DNA from: a bacterium
GTDB lineage: Bacteria; Myxococcota_A; Bradymonadia; UBA7976; UBA1532
DNA: 64,000 nucleotides
NCBI GenBank assembly: GCA_030426085.1
Contig: JAUHYW010000012.1
Location: forward strand, 96,616-160,615
Direction of reading: 5' to 3'
The position numbers and the translations under genes were made by a program. Below the pieces are notes generated by a model. It was not told the origin of the DNA, ran no database searches, and saw only the letters and a program-made list of their open reading frames with translations. This document shows, piece by piece, positions 8,776 through 16,499 of the stretch (position 1 is its first letter; each line of letters starts with the position of its first letter).

Positions 8776-9705
8776 TCAGGCACTCATCAGCCGGGTGCGG
8801 CGCAGGTGGGTCATGGTGGCGTCGAGGTCGTGGGCCGGGGCGAAGCCGAGCACGTCCCGGGCCCGGGCGCCGTCGACCATGCAGACATAACGCAGGTGAT
8901 CCAGCTCCGGCGCGGGGAAGCGGGCGAGCCGCAGGGCCCACGCCTTGTCGAGCAGGGTCTCGGCGAGCGGGTGGGGGATCGGGCGGGGCCGGCCGCGGGC
9001 CATCTCGATGAGCACGCTCAGCGGCGCCGGGCGGCAGCCGGGCAGGTTGAAGACCCCCCGGATGCCCGGCCGCAGCGCCTCTTCGATGGCCCGGGCCACG
9101 TCGTCCTCGTGGATGAGCTGCACCATCGGGTCGAAGCCGGCGAGGGTCCACGGCCGGCGCAGCCGCAGGTAGTTGCTCGGCGCGTTGTTCACCGCCCCGA
9201 CGATGTGCACCGGGCGCAGGATGACCGTCTCGACGTCGGGGTACTTCCAGAAGAAGCTCTGCCCGAGCATGTCGACCGCGATGAGTGATCGGATGTCGCT
9301 GAAGCGCTCCCCACCCATCAGCGGGGCGTCCTCGGTGAGGAACTGGGTGTTGTCGGCCCGGGGGCCGTAGACGTTGGCGCTGCTCATCAGGACGAGCTTG
9401 CCGATGCCATGCTTCTGGCAGTACTCGACCACCCGGGCGGTGCCCTGCACGTTGAAGGTGTAGTGATCGGCGCTCGACGCCCGCAGGTCGTGCATCAGGT
9501 TGAGGTGCACCACCGCGTCGAAGCCACCCCCCCGGAAGATGGCTTCGCTGCGCTTGCGGCGGATGTCGATGCGGTGCACCTCGACGTCGGCCGGGGCCCG
9601 GTTGAACGGGCGCCGGTCGAGGCCGACGACGGCGTGGTGCCGGTGCAGCCGGCGAGCGACCCGGGCTCCGAAGCGGCCGCTGATGCCGGTGAGGGCGATC
9701 CTCAT
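8776..9705 (-). CDS. NAD-dependent epimerase/dehydratase family (extended SDR) protein
   Basis: 309 residues. The N-terminus MRIALTGISGRFGARVARR is a Rossmann nucleotide-binding motif (TGxxGxxG), followed by GLDRRPF, DAVVHLN and LVLMSSANVYGP, the order seen in extended SDR enzymes. The usual YxxxK pair is not obvious at the expected place, so catalysis may be atypical or absent. ATG at 9705 overlaps the TGA of the acyltransferase gene (ATGA), showing coupling. The substrate cannot be read from sequence; a nucleotide sugar, sterol-like or lipid substrate would suit the neighbour. Confidence 0.8.
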   Translation of the reverse strand: MRIALTGISGRFGARVARRLHRHHAVVGLDRRPFNRAPADVEVHRIDIRRKRSEAIFRGGGFDAVVHLNLMHDLRASSADHYTFNVQGTARVVEYCQKHGIGKLVLMSSANVYGPRADNTQFLTEDAPLMGGERFSDIRSLIAVDMLGQSFFWKYPDVETVILRPVHIVGAVNNAPSNYLRLRRPWTLAGFDPMVQLIHEDDVARAIEEALRPGIRGVFNLPGCRPAPLSVLIEMARGRPRPIPHPLAETLLDKAWALRLARFPAPELDHLRYVCMVDGARARDVLGFAPAHDLDATMTHLRRTRLMSA

Positions 9706-10559
9706 CGGAACCAGCCCTTGCGCTCGATCAGGCCCCGCCGCAGCAGGCCGTCGACCGCGTCCCGCACCACGCCCACCCGGGCCGCGATCTCGGCCTCGTC
9801 GTCGTCGGGGTCGCCGATGAACGTCAGCGGGCGGCCGAAGTAGATCCGGTACTTGACCGGCAGCGGCAGCAGGCCCAGGCCCGGGACGAGCGGGTTGAGC
9901 GGCACCGGCACCGCCGGCAGCCCGAGCGCCTTGGCCACGCCCGTCAGGTTCCACGGGGTGGGGTACTGCTCCTCGGCGCCGACGACGCCCACCGGCACGA
10001 TGGGGGTGTTCGTCTCGAGCGCCAGCCGCATGAAACCGTGGCCGAAGGCCTGGAGCTCGTAGGCGTGGTCCCAGGTCTTGTTGATGCCCCGCACGCCCTC
10101 GGGGAAGACGAGCACCGGGTGCTCTTCGCGCAGCAGCGTGCGGCAGTTCTCGGGGGTGCCGAGCACCTGCCCCAGCCGGCTGAAGAAGACGCTGACGAAG
10201 GGCAGCGAGGGCACCCACCGCTCGACCATCGAGCGCACCGCCCGCGGCGGATCGGCGTCGAGGATGAGCGCGGTGGCGATCATCATCGCGTCGATGGGCA
10301 CCTGGCCGCTGTGGTTGGCGATGAGCAGCACCCGACCCGGCGGGATGTGCTCGAGGCCGATGGGCTCGACCCGGAACCAGCGGCGGTAGACCTGCTCGAC
10401 CACCGGCACGACGTACTTGATCTGCTCGGGGGTGAAGCCGAAGTCGTCCGCCGGGCGGTCGCCGATGGCCGCTTGCAGCTCGTCGATGCGGTCGAGCAGC
10501 TCCGACGGCAGCCGGCTGTCGACCGCTTCGACCAGGATGTCCTGCAAGGCGCTGAGCAT
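9702..10559 (-). CDS. PlsC-type phospholipid/glycerol acyltransferase
   Basis: 285 residues. The acyltransferase block starts near residue 70: ANHSGQVPID (~81-90) is the catalytic His...Asp motif in the variant spacing seen in some PlsC-like proteins, and FPEGVRGINK (~152-161) is the glycerol-phosphate-binding block. There is no strong N-terminal membrane anchor; residues 1-65 form an amphipathic, charged region. Expected role is transfer of an acyl chain to a lysophospholipid or related acceptor at the membrane surface. It is first in an operon with the SDR and thioredoxin genes (ATGA overlap with the SDR). The ATG at 10559 faces a 91-base divergent gap to the MopE-like lipoprotein gene. Confidence 0.8.
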   Translation of the reverse strand: MLSALQDILVEAVDSRLPSELLDRIDELQAAIGDRPADDFGFTPEQIKYVVPVVEQVYRRWFRVEPIGLEHIPPGRVLLIANHSGQVPIDAMMIATALILDADPPRAVRSMVERWVPSLPFVSVFFSRLGQVLGTPENCRTLLREEHPVLVFPEGVRGINKTWDHAYELQAFGHGFMRLALETNTPIVPVGVVGAEEQYPTPWNLTGVAKALGLPAVPVPLNPLVPGLGLLPLPVKYRIYFGRPLTFIGDPDDDEAEIAARVGVVRDAVDGLLRRGLIERKGWFR

Positions 10560-10650
10560 GGGGGCGATTCTGGACGGTGCGCGGCCGGCGCGCAACCGGC
10601 GTGCATCGGGCGGCGCGGCGGGGCACGATCGACGCGACGGGAGGTGCAGC

Positions 10651-12078
10651 ATGCGCGCGTGGCGACGGGTCGTGATCGGATGGGCGCTCGCGCTGGCCGG
10701 GTGCGGGCTGCGCTCGGGCGACGCGCCGGGGCCCGTCGAGCGGGTGGACGCGGCGGTTCGGGCAGCGGTGATCGACGCGGGCGACGGACCCGACGCGGGC
10801 GATGGACCCGACGCCGTTGCCGGGGAGCGCTGCGACGGCATCGACGACGACGGCGACGGGCGGACCGACGAGGGCTTCGCGGTGGGCGCGGCCTGCTTCG
10901 CCGGCCGGGGTGCCTGTCGGGCCGAGGGGGTCATGGCCTGCGCCCCGGAGAAGGGCACCGCCCGCTGCGTGACGATCGGGGGCGGCGCGCCGTCGGCCGA
11001 GGTCTGCGATCGGGTGGACAACGACTGCGATGGCCGGCTGGACGAAGGCTTCGCGGTGGATGAGATCTGCGGCGTGGGGCGGGGCGCGTGCCGCTCGACG
11101 GGGCTGGTGGCGTGCGGCGACGACGGCCTGCCCTACTGCGCGGCCGATCCGCCCCAGCGGCCGGCAGCCGAGTCCTGCGATGGCATCGACGATGACTGCG
11201 ACGGGTCCATCGACGAGGACTTCGGCATCGGGCAGCCATGCGCCGCGGGCCTCGGCGCCTGCCGGGCCGAAGGCGTGACGGTGTGCCACGGCCCGGACGC
11301 CGCCCGGTGCGACGCGACGCCCGGCGTGCCATCGGACGAGATCTGCGATGGCATCGACAACGACTGCGGCGGGGCGGTCGACGAGCGGTGGGGGCTGGGC
11401 CGCTATTGCAGCGTCGGGCGGGGCGGCTGCTGGGTCGAGGGGGAGCGGATCTGTGATGAAGAGACCGGGCGCACCCGCTGCAGCGCCGAGTGGGGGGCGC
11501 CCGCGGATGAGGTGTGCAATGGCATCGACGACGACTGTGACACCTGGACCGACGAGGACATGCCGCCCGGGCTGGCGTGCGCGTGCCGGGACGGGGCCTG
11601 CGCGCTGCGCCCGCTGGCCTGCGCCGACGTGCCGATTGAAGACTGCCCCGACGAGCCCGGCTGCGCGGTCTGGACCCGCCGCTGGTGCCGTGACGACTGC
11701 GCGCCGATCTGCGCGCTGGCCCTCGAGAAGTGCCGGGGGCAGAGCTTCAGCACCTGCCAGCAGGAGCCCAACTGCCGGTGGCACGTCGACGAGGTGGAGT
11801 GCCCCGATCCGGTGCCGGGGGTGCGCCACCGGGGCTGCTTCGATCCCCGGGAGCGGTGCTGGCCGGCCGATCGCCACTGCGAATCCCTGGACCGGGTGCT
11901 CTGCCAGCGGGATCGGGCGTGCGAGTGGGAGACCCGCCAGGTCTGCCCCGACTGGGCCCCGGACTGCTGGTTCGAGCCGCGGGACGATGGCTGCCCATGC
12001 CTCGACCGGCTCTCGTGCATCGAGATGGACGATGCCTGTGACTGGGTCGGGCGCTGCGTGTATGCCCGCGGCGAGTGA
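10651..12078 (+). CDS. MopE-like Cys-rich lipoprotein with metal-binding repeats
   Basis: 475 residues. The N-terminus ends in ALALAGC, a lipobox, so it should be a surface or periplasmic lipoprotein. Five copies of the MopE-type motif (C-D/N-x-x-D-[DN]-D-x-D-x-x-x-D-E, for example CDGIDDDCDGSIDEDF) lie between ~55 and ~310; acidic DxDxD spacing suggests Ca2+ or other divalent metal binding. The last ~165 residues are very Cys- and Trp-rich (repeated C...CxW elements), implying multiple disulfides. GGAGGT precedes ATG 10651. Proteins of this style are abundant in Myxococcota; the specific function is unknown. Confidence 0.8.
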   Translation: MRAWRRVVIGWALALAGCGLRSGDAPGPVERVDAAVRAAVIDAGDGPDAGDGPDAVAGERCDGIDDDGDGRTDEGFAVGAACFAGRGACRAEGVMACAPEKGTARCVTIGGGAPSAEVCDRVDNDCDGRLDEGFAVDEICGVGRGACRSTGLVACGDDGLPYCAADPPQRPAAESCDGIDDDCDGSIDEDFGIGQPCAAGLGACRAEGVTVCHGPDAARCDATPGVPSDEICDGIDNDCGGAVDERWGLGRYCSVGRGGCWVEGERICDEETGRTRCSAEWGAPADEVCNGIDDDCDTWTDEDMPPGLACACRDGACALRPLACADVPIEDCPDEPGCAVWTRRWCRDDCAPICALALEKCRGQSFSTCQQEPNCRWHVDEVECPDPVPGVRHRGCFDPRERCWPADRHCESLDRVLCQRDRACEWETRQVCPDWAPDCWFEPRDDGCPCLDRLSCIEMDDACDWVGRCVYARGE

Positions 12079-12165
12079 GCCCGGGTGATGCGGGGCGAGC
12101 CGGCTTGCGCCGACGGGCGGCCTGGATCCACGATGCGCGCCGATACGGCCGAGGTGGAGGTGCCC

Positions 12166-13443
12166 GTGAAGCTCGACGATCTGGTCCCGGTGAAGCTGCC
12201 CGATGACGCCCGGGCGATCCTGCCCGAAGAGGTCATCCTCGAGCGCGGCGCCCGGTCGGCGCTGCCGGCCGCCGTGAAGCGCCACATCGGCGGCGCGCCG
12301 CTGGTGGTGGGCGACCCCGATACGCTGGCGGCGGCCGGCCCGCTCGACCTGCCCCACCGGCTGCTGGACCTCGGGCCGCACCCCCACGCCGACGACGCGA
12401 CGGTCGCCCGGGTCCGGGCGGCCCGGGGCGATACGCCGGGCTACGTGGCGGTGGGCAGCGGCACGATCAACGACCTGTGCAAGCGGGCGGCCGAGCTGGA
12501 CGGGGTGCCGTTCGTGGCCCTGGGCACCGCGGCGAGCATGAACGGCTACGCCAGCGGCATCGCGGCGATCCTCAGCGACGGTCTCAAGACGACGGTGCCC
12601 AGCCGGCCGGCGCGGGCGGTGATCCTCGACACCGACATCCTCGCGGCGGCGCCGGCCCGGCTGGCGCAGGCCGGGCTGGGCGATCTGCTCAGCAAGCCGG
12701 TCAGCGACAGCGACTGGTGGCTGGCCGATCAGCTCGAGGGCACCGGCTACAGCGCGCTGCCGGGGCGGGTGGTCGACCGGGCGGTGGACGCGGCGGCGGC
12801 GGCGGCGAGCGGGCTGGCGGCGCGGGCGCCCGCGGCTCACGGGCGGCTGGGCGAGGCGCTGACCCTCAGCGGGGTGGCGATGGTGGTCGCCGGCAGCAGC
12901 GCCCCGGCGAGCGGCGGCGAGCACCTGCTGAGCCACCTGTGGGACATGGAGGCCATCGCCGCCGGGCGCGAGACCCGGCTGCACGGGGCGCAGGTGGGGG
13001 TGACGACCCTGATCAGCGCCGCGCTGTACGCCGCGCTGGTCGAGCTGGAGGCGCCCGATCTGACCGCGCCGCCTCCGTGGCCCGAGGAGGCGGCCCGCAT
13101 CCGCCGCGAATTCGGCGGGCTGGCCGAGGCGATCCTGCCGCAAGCGAAGCGCAAGCACGCCCGGGCCGGGGACCGGCTGGACATCCTGCGCGATCGGTGG
13201 GAGGAGCTGCGGGCGCGGCTGGCGGGGCGGGCGATCCCATCGCCCGAGTCGCTCAGGGCGACGCTGAAGGCCGCCGGCGCGCCGAGCACGCTGGCCGATC
13301 TGGGCGAGTCCCGAGTCAACGCGGCCCGGGTGTTCCGGCTGGCGCGGGACATCCGCGATCGGGTGACGGTGCTGGACGTGGCGTTCGAGGTGGGGTTGCT
13401 TCCGGGCGGGATCGAGGCGGTGCTGGACCGCGCGGGGGTCTGA
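12166..13443 (+). CDS. sn-Glycerol-1-phosphate dehydrogenase family protein (EgsA/AraM)
   Basis: 425 residues from a GTG start. Motifs of the family are clear: nucleotide-binding GSGTIND (~97-103), TAASMNGYAS (~121-130) and metal ligands Asp in GLGDLLSK (~173), His in GGEHLLSH (~253) and His in LHGAQVG (~273). The family reduces dihydroxyacetone phosphate to sn-glycerol-1-phosphate, the archaeal backbone, and occurs sporadically in bacteria. GTG at 12166 has GGAGG five bases upstream; an ATG at 12133 and a GTG at 12085 are in frame but lack such a site. The C-terminal ~130 residues (after ~290) are an all-helical extension like that of AraM. No prenylglyceryl synthase is in the window. Confidence 0.8.
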   Translation: MKLDDLVPVKLPDDARAILPEEVILERGARSALPAAVKRHIGGAPLVVGDPDTLAAAGPLDLPHRLLDLGPHPHADDATVARVRAARGDTPGYVAVGSGTINDLCKRAAELDGVPFVALGTAASMNGYASGIAAILSDGLKTTVPSRPARAVILDTDILAAAPARLAQAGLGDLLSKPVSDSDWWLADQLEGTGYSALPGRVVDRAVDAAAAAASGLAARAPAAHGRLGEALTLSGVAMVVAGSSAPASGGEHLLSHLWDMEAIAAGRETRLHGAQVGVTTLISAALYAALVELEAPDLTAPPPWPEEAARIRREFGGLAEAILPQAKRKHARAGDRLDILRDRWEELRARLAGRAIPSPESLRATLKAAGAPSTLADLGESRVNAARVFRLARDIRDRVTVLDVAFEVGLLPGGIEAVLDRAGV

Positions 13444-13455
13444 TCCCGCGCGGTC
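13426..13455. terminator. Hairpin between convergent genes
   Basis: A perfect 11-bp inverted repeat (GACCGCGCGGG at 13426-13436, its complement at 13445-13455) with an 8-base loop spans the stop codon of the glycerol-1-phosphate dehydrogenase gene. No T-tract follows on either strand, so it is a hairpin-only candidate that could serve both converging genes. Confidence 0.5.
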
Positions 13456-13467
13456 GGGGGCGTCGTC

Positions 13468-13815
13468 TCAGTCGACGAAGCCGAAGCAGGCGGGGGCGGC
13501 GTCGAAGACGAGGCAGCCGTAGAACTCGCCGCAGGCCTCCTCGACGCAGTTGTTGAGCGTGTCGATGGCTTCGCTGCGGTGGTCGGCGTCGCAGGTGTCG
13601 TCGAGGGTGTCGATGCACTCGTTGGTGCACTCCTCGTCTTCTTCGCTGCTCAGCGACTCGTCGGCGCAGTCCGACTTGCGATCACAGTAGTCATCGCAGG
13701 CCTCCCACGAGCGCACGTCCTCGACGGCGTCTTCGGCCTCGCCGCAGCCGGCGATCATGGGGGCGACACCGAACAGCGAGAGCGCGACGACGGCGGCCTT
13801 GAGAGTGGGGTTCAT
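13468..13815 (-). CDS. Small acidic Cys-rich lipoprotein
   Basis: 115 residues. A signal sequence ends in PMIAGC (lipobox, Cys ~24). The mature part is very acidic and holds about ten cysteines in pairs (CDDYCDRKSDC, CTNECID, CVEEACGEFYGC), suggesting a small disulfide-stabilised helical domain in the periplasm or at the surface. AGGAGG lies six bases before ATG 13815. The family is not recognised; short lipoproteins with this Cys pattern are common in myxobacteria-like genomes. It converges with the dehydrogenase gene over a shared hairpin. Confidence 0.7.
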   Translation of the reverse strand: MNPTLKAAVVALSLFGVAPMIAGCGEAEDAVEDVRSWEACDDYCDRKSDCADESLSSEEDEECTNECIDTLDDTCDADHRSEAIDTLNNCVEEACGEFYGCLVFDAAPACFGFVD

Positions 13816-14074
13816 GGGATCCTCCTGATGAGTGTGTGGGTCAGCGTTCGCGACCCGGACTTTGCGAGCGCCGTGCCAGCCGCTGGAGGCCGCATTCCAC
13901 TGCCGTTCGGATCCGACCTCGGCGGCCGGATCGGGGACATCCGGTCACCGGCGCGGCCGATCGGGGCGCTCTGCCCCAGCCGGGGGGTGAGGTCGTCGCC
14001 CGGGGCGCTCGACAGGCTTGCGCCGGGCCGCCGGTCGGGCGAGGGTGGCCCGGCGACTGACGGGAGGCAGAGCG

Positions 14075-14845
14075 ATGCGCGGAATCCGATGGGGCCTGGC
14101 GATGGTGGGCCTGATGGGGCTGGCGGCCTGTGGCGGCAAGCAGTCCGGGGCGGTGGCCGGTCAGGCCGATCTGCTCGCCGAAGACGACGTGGTGGCGACG
14201 CCGGTGCAGAAGGGCGGGCTGCCCGCGGCGCCGGGCGCGCCCAAGGCGGCGCTGCCGGTGACGGCGGCCGAGCTGACCGAGACCCGCTGCCTGGGCTTCA
14301 TGCCCGACGGCAAGGGGGTCTTCATCGCGCTCGAGGAGCGGCTGCCGAGCGAGAAGGGGCCGGTGCGGGTGGTGCGCACGGTGGCCGCGGCGCCCGGCGC
14401 GAAGCACGGCCTGCCCCAGATCGAGCTGGGGCGGATGTCGCCGGAGGATGAGTCGGAGGACGAGATGTTCGGCGACGGGCTCGAGCTGGACATCTCGGAG
14501 CACCTCGAGGCGGTCAACCGGGTCATCGAGGGGCAGAAGCTGCTCGCCTGCCAGAAGGGCGTCGACCTCGAGATGGGGGCCGGCGGCTTCCGGCGCAAGG
14601 TGCGCGAGATGGCGGCGTATCCCGCGGGCAAGCCGTTCAAGGTGAGCTTCCGCGACGGGGCGGTCTTCGCCGGCCCGGCGGACGGCGCGGCCCGGCAGTT
14701 CGCCCAGGCCCCCGACGAGGAGGGGGCCGAGTACAAGCTGACCGACGTGTGGTTCACGACGAAGACCCCGGGCATCGTGGCGGTGATCTCGGACGCGTCG
14801 AGCGAGCAGGCCCGGCGGGTGGTGGTCTACATTCCCGCGGGTTGA
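14075..14845 (+). CDS. Hypothetical lipoprotein
   Basis: 256 residues. The signal peptide ends in LMGLAAC (lipobox, Cys ~19) followed by GGKQSG, so it is a predicted lipoprotein. The body has no motif I recognise; it is mixed alpha/beta with an acidic middle (SPEDESEDEM) and a C-terminal stretch ISDASSEQARRVVVYIPAG. GGGAGG lies eight bases before ATG 14075. The 3' third of this gene was copied in the local tandem duplication and survives as a broken fragment at 16286-16413. Function unknown. Confidence 0.65.
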   Translation: MRGIRWGLAMVGLMGLAACGGKQSGAVAGQADLLAEDDVVATPVQKGGLPAAPGAPKAALPVTAAELTETRCLGFMPDGKGVFIALEERLPSEKGPVRVVRTVAAAPGAKHGLPQIELGRMSPEDESEDEMFGDGLELDISEHLEAVNRVIEGQKLLACQKGVDLEMGAGGFRRKVREMAAYPAGKPFKVSFRDGAVFAGPADGAARQFAQAPDEEGAEYKLTDVWFTTKTPGIVAVISDASSEQARRVVVYIPAG

Positions 14846-14930
14846 GCGGCGGGCGCCGATCGGGCAGGGCGGCCGGCGACATGATCCGTGGACGCCGCGT
14901 GGGCGGCGCTCCAAGGAACGGGAGTCGGGA

Positions 14931-16190
14931 ATGACGGGCCTCGCGAAGCATCTTTTCACCGTGTTCTGTGCGCTGGCGCTGGCCGGCTGTCTGCCGTCGT
15001 CTTCGGGTGATGGCGGCGCCGAGAGCTGCGACGAGGGCGAGCTGGTCGTCTGCGTCTGCCCGGACGATACGCCGTCGGTTCAGACCTGCGGGGCGGACGG
15101 CGAGCTGTCGGCCTGCGCCTGCGATCCGGGCGGCGAGGGGGAAGGCGAGGGCGAGGGCGAAGGTGAGGGCGAGGGGGAAGGCGAGGGCGAGGGCGAGGGG
15201 GAAGGCGAGGGCGAAGGTGAGGGCGAGGGCGAAGGTGAGGGCGAAGGTGAGGGCGAGGGGGAAGGTGAGGGCGAAGGTGAGGGCGAGGGGGAAGGTGAGG
15301 GCGAGGGGGAAGGCGAGGGCGAGCAGTGCCCGGTCGGCATCCCGGCGGTCGACCGCTACGCGGTGTCGCCGCTCGATGTCGTGGAGCTGGACGGCGGGCC
15401 CTCCGTGGACCCCGATGGCCCCGATGGCCGCCCGGTCGGTTACGCCTGGACGGTGGTCCAGCGCCCGGTCGGTTCGGTCGCCCAGCCGGTGGAGAGGTTC
15501 TTCGACCCGCTCCGCCCGGCGGACGGTGGCCAGGAGGACGACCCGGCGACCTCGACCGCGCTCTTCTTCGTCGATCTGGCCGGAGAGTACGTCATCGAGC
15601 TCCGGGTGACCGACGCGGCGGGCAACGTGGCCCCGACCGAAGAGTGCCCGACCGGAGCGCGGGTGACGATCCTCGCCACCGTCGACTCGGCGCTGCACAT
15701 TCAACTCACCTGGGATACGCCGATGGATGAGGATCAGTCCGACAGCGAGGGCGCCGACGTCGACCTGTGGTTGCGGCACCCGTCGGCCGCGGGATGGAGC
15801 GACGTCGACCATCGCTGCTACTACGCCAACGTGGCGCCCGATTGGGGAGAGTCGGGCGTCCTCGACGACAACCCCACCCTCGACATTGACGACGTCAACG
15901 GCGCCGGTCCGGAGAACATCAACCTCGCCCGCCCCGAGGACACCGAGCTGCTGGGCGCCCCCTACCTGATCGGGGTGCACTACTACCGCAGCGAACTCGA
16001 GGGCAGGCTGGGCGACTACGGCGAGAGCACCGCCCGACTGCGGGTCTACTTGCGCGGTGTGCTGGCCTATGAGGCCGAGCAGGTGCTGCTCGGCACCAAC
16101 AGTTTCTGGGTGCCGGCCGGTATCACCTCGACCGCCGACGGGCTCGATCTCGTGGAGGTGGGCGACGTCTACGAGATACCGCCGCAGTAG
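14931..16190 (+). CDS. GE-repeat lipoprotein, copy 1 (32 Gly-Glu units)
   Basis: 419 residues. Signal peptide with lipobox ALAGC (Cys ~20); a short Cys-rich block (CDEGELVVCVCPDD, CGADGELSACAC); then 32 Gly-Glu dipeptides coded at 15132-15323; then a ~285-residue C-terminal region with a PKD-like sandwich (YAWTVVQRP, DLAGEYVIELRVTDAAGN) and a final domain (HIQLTWDTPMDEDQ, ADVDLWLRHP) that resembles calcium-loop surface domains of secreted proteins. The acidic repeat should be an extended linker holding the domain away from the outer membrane. It is paralogous to the next gene along its whole length. Upstream region is shared between copies, so regulation may be too. Confidence 0.75.
   Translation: MTGLAKHLFTVFCALALAGCLPSSSGDGGAESCDEGELVVCVCPDDTPSVQTCGADGELSACACDPGGEGEGEGEGEGEGEGEGEGEGEGEGEGEGEGEGEGEGEGEGEGEGEGEGEGEGEGEGEGEGEGEQCPVGIPAVDRYAVSPLDVVELDGGPSVDPDGPDGRPVGYAWTVVQRPVGSVAQPVERFFDPLRPADGGQEDDPATSTALFFVDLAGEYVIELRVTDAAGNVAPTEECPTGARVTILATVDSALHIQLTWDTPMDEDQSDSEGADVDLWLRHPSAAGWSDVDHRCYYANVAPDWGESGVLDDNPTLDIDDVNGAGPENINLARPEDTELLGAPYLIGVHYYRSELEGRLGDYGESTARLRVYLRGVLAYEAEQVLLGTNSFWVPAGITSTADGLDLVEVGDVYEIPPQ
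15132..15323 (+). repeat. Hexanucleotide array coding (Gly-Glu)32
   Basis: 192 bases of 6-base units GGN-GAR with synonymous third-base variation (GGCGAG, GGCGAA, GGTGAG, GGGGAA). Units are always whole, so length changes keep frame. Confidence 0.95.
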
Positions 16191-16198
16191 TCCGGGCC

Positions 16199-16285
16199 TC
16201 AGCGCTCCCGCCGGCGGTGGCACAGGTCGCGTACAGCCGCCGGTGACAGCCCGGTCTCAGCCGGTCGGGGCCGAGGGCGGCGACC
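16199..16285 (-). pseudogene. Fragment of the HEAT/LRR gene 3' end
   Basis: On the minus strand this segment codes AETGLSPAAVRDLCHRRRER and a stop, matching the last residues of the HEAT/LRR protein at 17939-20248 (ETGLSPAVVRDLCRRRRGG). An 18-base deletion-like gap separates two matching blocks. It is a leftover of the tandem duplication: the copy of the LRR gene's end that lies downstream of paralogue 1. No start, so not expressed as a protein. Confidence 0.75.
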
Positions 16286-16413
16286 GGGCCATCGAGGGGC
16301 AGACGCTGTTCGCCTGCCAGAAGGCCTCGGATGGAGCGGACGGCTCCCGGCACATGGAGCGCAGGCGGCGGTGTACGGCCCGGCGGCGGGTGATCGACAT
16401 TCTCGCGGGTTGA
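16286..16413 (+). pseudogene. Broken fragment of the 14075-14845 lipoprotein gene
   Basis: The stretch beginning IEGQTLFACQK matches VIEGQKLLACQK of the lipoprotein at 14075-14845, and its end (RRRVIDILAG and stop) matches RRVVVYIPAG and stop. About 200 bases between the two are missing. The 87 bases that follow, up to the next start codon, also match the intergenic bases before paralogue 1. Together with 16199-16285 this fixes the duplication junction near 16285. Confidence 0.75.
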
Positions 16414-16499
16414 GCGGCGGGCGCCGATCGGGTAGGGCCACCGAAGACATGATCCGGTCGGCGCCGCGTGGGCGGCGATCCAAGGAATGGGAGTCGGGA

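Noticed and set aside
8776..13158. A 1460-residue open frame on the minus strand covering the SDR, acyltransferase and the lipoprotein and dehydrogenase genes
   Set aside because: Only its last 309 residues form a protein family (the SDR). The rest is antisense to genes with clear motifs and is open because of high GC.
16371..16499. 43-residue N-terminal extension of the second GE-repeat lipoprotein
   Set aside because: It is translated from the pseudogene fragment; the signal peptide and the paralogue's start both fix ATG 16500.
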